Shown: positions 22,066 to 24,279 of the stretch, piece by piece
Layout of the letters: each line of letters starts with the position of its first letter
How positions within the stretch are numbered: position 1 is the first letter of the stretch
Source of the DNA: JBBTSB01 sp964355775
GTDB taxonomy: Bacteria > Patescibacteriota > Minisyncoccia > 2-02-FULL-40-12 > IGHO2-01-FULL-4-A
DNA length: 24,279 bases
NCBI GenBank assembly: GCA_964355775.1
Contig: CAYHEP010000013.1
Location: forward strand, 1 to 24,279
Direction of reading: 5' to 3'
Program-made: the position numbers and the translations under genes
Notes under the pieces: generated by a model
Told to the model about the DNA's origin: nothing
The model's database searches: none
Seen by the model: the letters and a program-made list of their open reading frames with translations, nothing else

Positions 22066-23469
22066 ATGTACTGGGCAAACTTTCTTCATTTTTATCAGCC
22101 ACCGACGCAAAAGCCCTATTGGATCCACAAAATCACCGCTGAAGCATATCGGCCGATTTTACAGGGACTCAAAGCGCATCCCCAGAGCAAGGTTACGCTC
22201 AATATCAACGGCGTTTTACTTGAACTCCTCGATACGTACGGCGAACACGACATCATTGATCTGTTTCGGGATTTGCTTGCATCGGGTCAGATCGAGCTGA
22301 CGGGAAGCGCCAAGTATCATCCGCTTCTGCCGTTTCTTCCGCGCGAGGAAGCGATTCGACAAATTCAGCTGAACGAAGCGACGCTCATAAAATATTTTGG
22401 CGATGCGTGGAAGCGCAAGGGGTTTTTCCCGCCCGAGATGGGATTTACCAAAGAGGTCGGTCTGTTGGTGCGCGAGCTTGGGTATCAATGGATTATCGTG
22501 GATGAGCTTTCCTGTCCCGCGAATATGCGTCCGATTGACTATAGTAAGCTCTATACTCTTACGGGTGTGGATGACTTCCTTATACATTTTCGGGAACGGC
22601 GCATGAGCTGGGTGATTTTATCGGGGCAAGTTGGGACAGGAAATTTGCTCATCGAGAGCTTGGGTGAACGTTTTAAAAACAACGAGTATCTCCTGACAGC
22701 CATGGACGGAGAGACGTTTGGTCATCACCGCCCGGGTCTTGAGCAACTTCTTTTTGAGCTCTATGAATATCGCGGACTTACCAACATACTCATCTCCGAT
22801 CTTCCAACGTATTTTACGGGTCGTACCACCGTTGACCCGGAGTCGTCTACCTGGGCGCTCATGGAAAAAGACCTTCAAGCCCACAAACCGTTTGCACGAT
22901 GGCGCGACGATGACAACAATATCCAGCGTACGCAATGGGAATTGACGAGTCTTGCCATACAAGCTGCTAAGCAAGCCGATCAACATGATCCCGGCTATGC
23001 CGAAGCTCGTGGGATACTTGATCAGGCGTTACATTCAGATCAATACTGGTGGGCGTCGGCGCGTCCGTGGTGGAGCATTGAAATGATCGAGCGGGGCGCC
23101 AAAGATCTTACGCGTTCCGTCAATACCATGCCGGGAGTTTCCGAAGAGACTAAAACAAAAGCCCGCCACCTCTACCAAGCTATTGTATATACCGCGTTTG
23201 ACTGGCAGAGAGAGGGGATCGTGGACCAGCTTTCGCATCAGGAGGACGAGGACATCCGTCAGCGTACAGATGTCAGTATGCCGAAGCTTCCCAAAGCGGA
23301 AATCGACAAGATGATCAATCAGCTTGACCAAGAGATGCAGGCTGTCGCTAGTCGGCAAGAGTATGAGCGTGCCGCGCAGATCCGCAACCGTATCGCTGAA
23401 CTTCGCCGATACGCTTCTGAAACGGCGGGGACGTCGTTTACTGATGAAGGAAAAAAAGAGTGGGGATAA
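22066..23469 (+). CDS. GH57-family glycosidase with C-terminal UVR-like motif
   Basis: A cytoplasmic (no signal peptide) GH57 alpha-glucan-active enzyme of 467 residues. It has region 1 HFYQP (8-12), region 2 GSAKYHPLLP (80-89), region 3 GFFPPEMGFT with probable nucleophile E124, and region 4 LTAMDGETFGHHRPG with probable acid D214. Family activities include alpha-amylase, 4-alpha-glucanotransferase and branching enzyme, and motifs do not decide between them. After the catalytic part, residues about 413-448 (from IDKMINQLDQEMQ through YERAAQIRNRIAELRR) look like a UVR motif as in UvrB/UvrC and Clp-type proteins. It forms a unit with glgA. Confidence 0.88.
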   Translation: MYWANFLHFYQPPTQKPYWIHKITAEAYRPILQGLKAHPQSKVTLNINGVLLELLDTYGEHDIIDLFRDLLASGQIELTGSAKYHPLLPFLPREEAIRQIQLNEATLIKYFGDAWKRKGFFPPEMGFTKEVGLLVRELGYQWIIVDELSCPANMRPIDYSKLYTLTGVDDFLIHFRERRMSWVILSGQVGTGNLLIESLGERFKNNEYLLTAMDGETFGHHRPGLEQLLFELYEYRGLTNILISDLPTYFTGRTTVDPESSTWALMEKDLQAHKPFARWRDDDNNIQRTQWELTSLAIQAAKQADQHDPGYAEARGILDQALHSDQYWWASARPWWSIEMIERGAKDLTRSVNTMPGVSEETKTKARHLYQAIVYTAFDWQREGIVDQLSHQEDEDIRQRTDVSMPKLPKAEIDKMINQLDQEMQAVASRQEYERAAQIRNRIAELRRYASETAGTSFTDEGKKEWG

Positions 23470-23474
23470 GTCGT

Positions 23475-23504
23475 TTGCAATAAAAGTTTTTTATGTGGTA
23501 AGAT
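23475..23504 (+). promoter_or_regulatory. promoter of small membrane-protein gene, leaderless layout
   Basis: TTGCAA (23475-23480), an 18-base spacer, and TGG-TAAGAT extended -10 (hexamer 23499-23504), then 6 bases and ATG 23511. Confidence 0.6.
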
Positions 23505-23510
23505 ATACCT

Positions 23511-23894
23511 ATGGCATTTTCAATAAAAATGAACGCAGAGGATTTGCAGAAACAGATTCAGGGATATGATACGCTTGGTATCAAGTCGAGCCGTGGCATT
23601 TCCGCCGCGTTGATCATGTTTTCTGTCGTCATTACGGTGCTATTGATCGTATTCAAGATCTTGGAGTCGGCGGCATTGATCGAGGTATTGATCATGGTGG
23701 GGCTTGCATATTTTGTGTACAAAGGCAAGCGCTGGGCGATCATCACGATCATGGTTCTATGGACAATTGAAAAAGCCTTGCAGGTGATCGGAGGCGGATC
23801 AATTATTGCGATTGCGTGGTGGGGAGTATTTATGTATTTTTTCTATCGAGCTCTTCAAGTTGAAAACGCCCGAAAACAAATCACCCCCGCCTAA
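23511..23894 (+). CDS. small integral membrane protein of unknown function
   Basis: A 127-residue protein with a hydrophilic N-terminus (about 1-30) followed by three hydrophobic segments: AALIMFSVVITVLLIVFKIL, LIEVLIMVGLAYFVY, and a third region from IITIMVLWTIEKAL through IAIAWWGVFMYFFY that may count as two. Charged loops (KGKR) separate them. I recognise no family. It has its own promoter and its stop codon lies inside the terminator hairpin, so it is a single-gene unit. Confidence 0.8.
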   Translation: MAFSIKMNAEDLQKQIQGYDTLGIKSSRGISAALIMFSVVITVLLIVFKILESAALIEVLIMVGLAYFVYKGKRWAIITIMVLWTIEKALQVIGGGSIIAIAWWGVFMYFFYRALQVENARKQITPA

Positions 23895-23909
23895 GCGAGG
23901 GTGATTTTT
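23878..23909. terminator. intrinsic terminator, possibly bidirectional
   Basis: AAATCACCC pairs with GGGTGATTT (23899-23907), extended by CGC/GCG after one mismatch around loop CTAA, then T run to 23909. The A run on the other side could also serve the convergent cold-shock gene, whose stop is at 23919. Confidence 0.75.
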
Positions 23910-23918
23910 AAGAGAGGC

Positions 23919-24128
23919 TTATACGGCTACGGCGCGTTGGACGTTTACTGCATTGAGTCCCTTGGGGGAATCGGCAGTTTCAAACGTGACGGCATCGCCC
24001 TCTTTGAGTTCGTCAAACGTGACACCGACGCAGCTGTTGCTGTGGAAGAAAACATCCTTGGGAAGTTCTTCCGACGCGATAAAGCCGAATCCTTTGTCCG
24101 TGACGAGCTTTTTGATCGTTCCTGTCAT
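23919..24128 (-). CDS. cspA: cold-shock domain protein
   Basis: A 69-residue single cold-shock domain, an OB-fold RNA/ssDNA chaperone. RNP1 is KGFGFI (12-17) and RNP2 is VFFH (26-29), with SPKGLNAVNVQ at the end. It lies within the normal 65-75 residue range. It is the only gene here with a strong promoter and a clear long leader (about 59 bases) before ATG. No Shine-Dalgarno is seen; the bases before the ATG are pyrimidine-rich repeats (TATC). It converges on the small membrane-protein gene. Confidence 0.95.
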   Translation of the reverse strand: MTGTIKKLVTDKGFGFIASEELPKDVFFHSNSCVGVTFDELKEGDAVTFETADSPKGLNAVNVQRAVAV

Positions 24129-24193
24129 AGATAGATAGGTTAAAACTATTAATTACAAATAGAAAAATGACCACTTCTTCACTTTGTAAGTCA

Positions 24194-24222
24194 AGTATAC
24201 TACGTCTCTTTTCATTTGTCAA
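24194..24222 (-). promoter_or_regulatory. cspA promoter with long 5' leader
   Basis: Minus strand: perfect TTGACA (24222-24217), a 17-base spacer, TATACT (24199-24194). Start is predicted near 24187, leaving a leader of about 59 bases before the cspA ATG. Confidence 0.75.
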
Positions 24223-24279
24223 TAGTATGTACTGGCAGGGTACATCGGTAACACTTTGTGATGTTGATTATGAAATTGT

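Noticed and set aside
24223..24279. Open frame from ATG 24227 to the right edge, and a minus-strand frame ending in the cspA -35
   Set aside because: Only about 18 codons visible, no promoter or motif; nothing can be supported to the right of the cspA promoter.
1..24279. UGA recoding as in Gracilibacteria/Absconditabacteria
   Set aside because: Several conserved genes end properly at TGA (rmlB, hpf, NUDIX, fcl), and no internal in-frame TGA was needed.

Overview
This window looks like a chromosome segment of a bacterium from the candidate phyla radiation (Patescibacteria, Parcubacteria-like). That placement is inferred from gene style: tightly packed or overlapping genes, few Shine-Dalgarno sites, a short HPF next to secA, a glgA-GH57 pair, and Wzy-type ligase/TPR proteins. 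TGA is used as a stop (RmlB, HPF and others), so the recoded Gracilibacteria/Absconditabacteria are unlikely. No transposase, CRISPR array, tRNA or rRNA was seen.

Layout. Positions 1-4428 are mostly minus strand: gmd and fcl (GDP-mannose to GDP-fucose), an MsbA-like ABC exporter, and the start of a further gene that runs off the left edge. A GC-rich, plus-strand NUDIX gene that looks foreign sits between gmd and fcl. Positions 4557-11397 are one plus-strand run of overlapping genes: GT2 glycosyltransferase, FkbM methyltransferase, DegT aminotransferase, GT-C membrane glycosyltransferase, DPM1-like polyprenyl-phosphate sugar synthase, and a Wzy/ligase-like protein with TPRs. A polyprenyl-phosphate sugar-1-phosphate transferase converges on it (11406-12740). 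Positions 12815-17530 hold rmlB, rmlA, an RmlC-like cupin, a secreted HExxH metallopeptidase and a UDP-glucuronate decarboxylase. After a tiny lysine-rich gene and a terminator, housekeeping genes follow: hpf-secA, glgA-GH57, a small membrane protein and, on the minus strand, a cold-shock protein.

Together the first 17.5 kb make GDP-fucose, dTDP-4-keto-6-deoxy sugars and UDP-xylose, load a sugar phosphate on a polyprenyl carrier, extend, methylate or aminate it, export it and ligate it. This fits a surface polysaccharide or S-layer/glycoprotein glycosylation locus.

The most unusual structure is a pair of about 77-bp palindromic elements at 4429-4505 and 12777-12853, in opposite orientation. 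They have 17-bp near-terminal inverted repeats with a compensatory base change, and are flanked by 4-5 bp direct repeats. Each sits exactly at the start of an NDP-sugar 4,6-dehydratase gene (gmd, rmlB). Removing one element and one flanking repeat on paper restores a normal start in both cases. In rmlB the present start codon and first 13 residues lie inside the element. A second pattern is that at least six genes have a -10 box 6-7 bases before ATG, the layout of leaderless transcripts.
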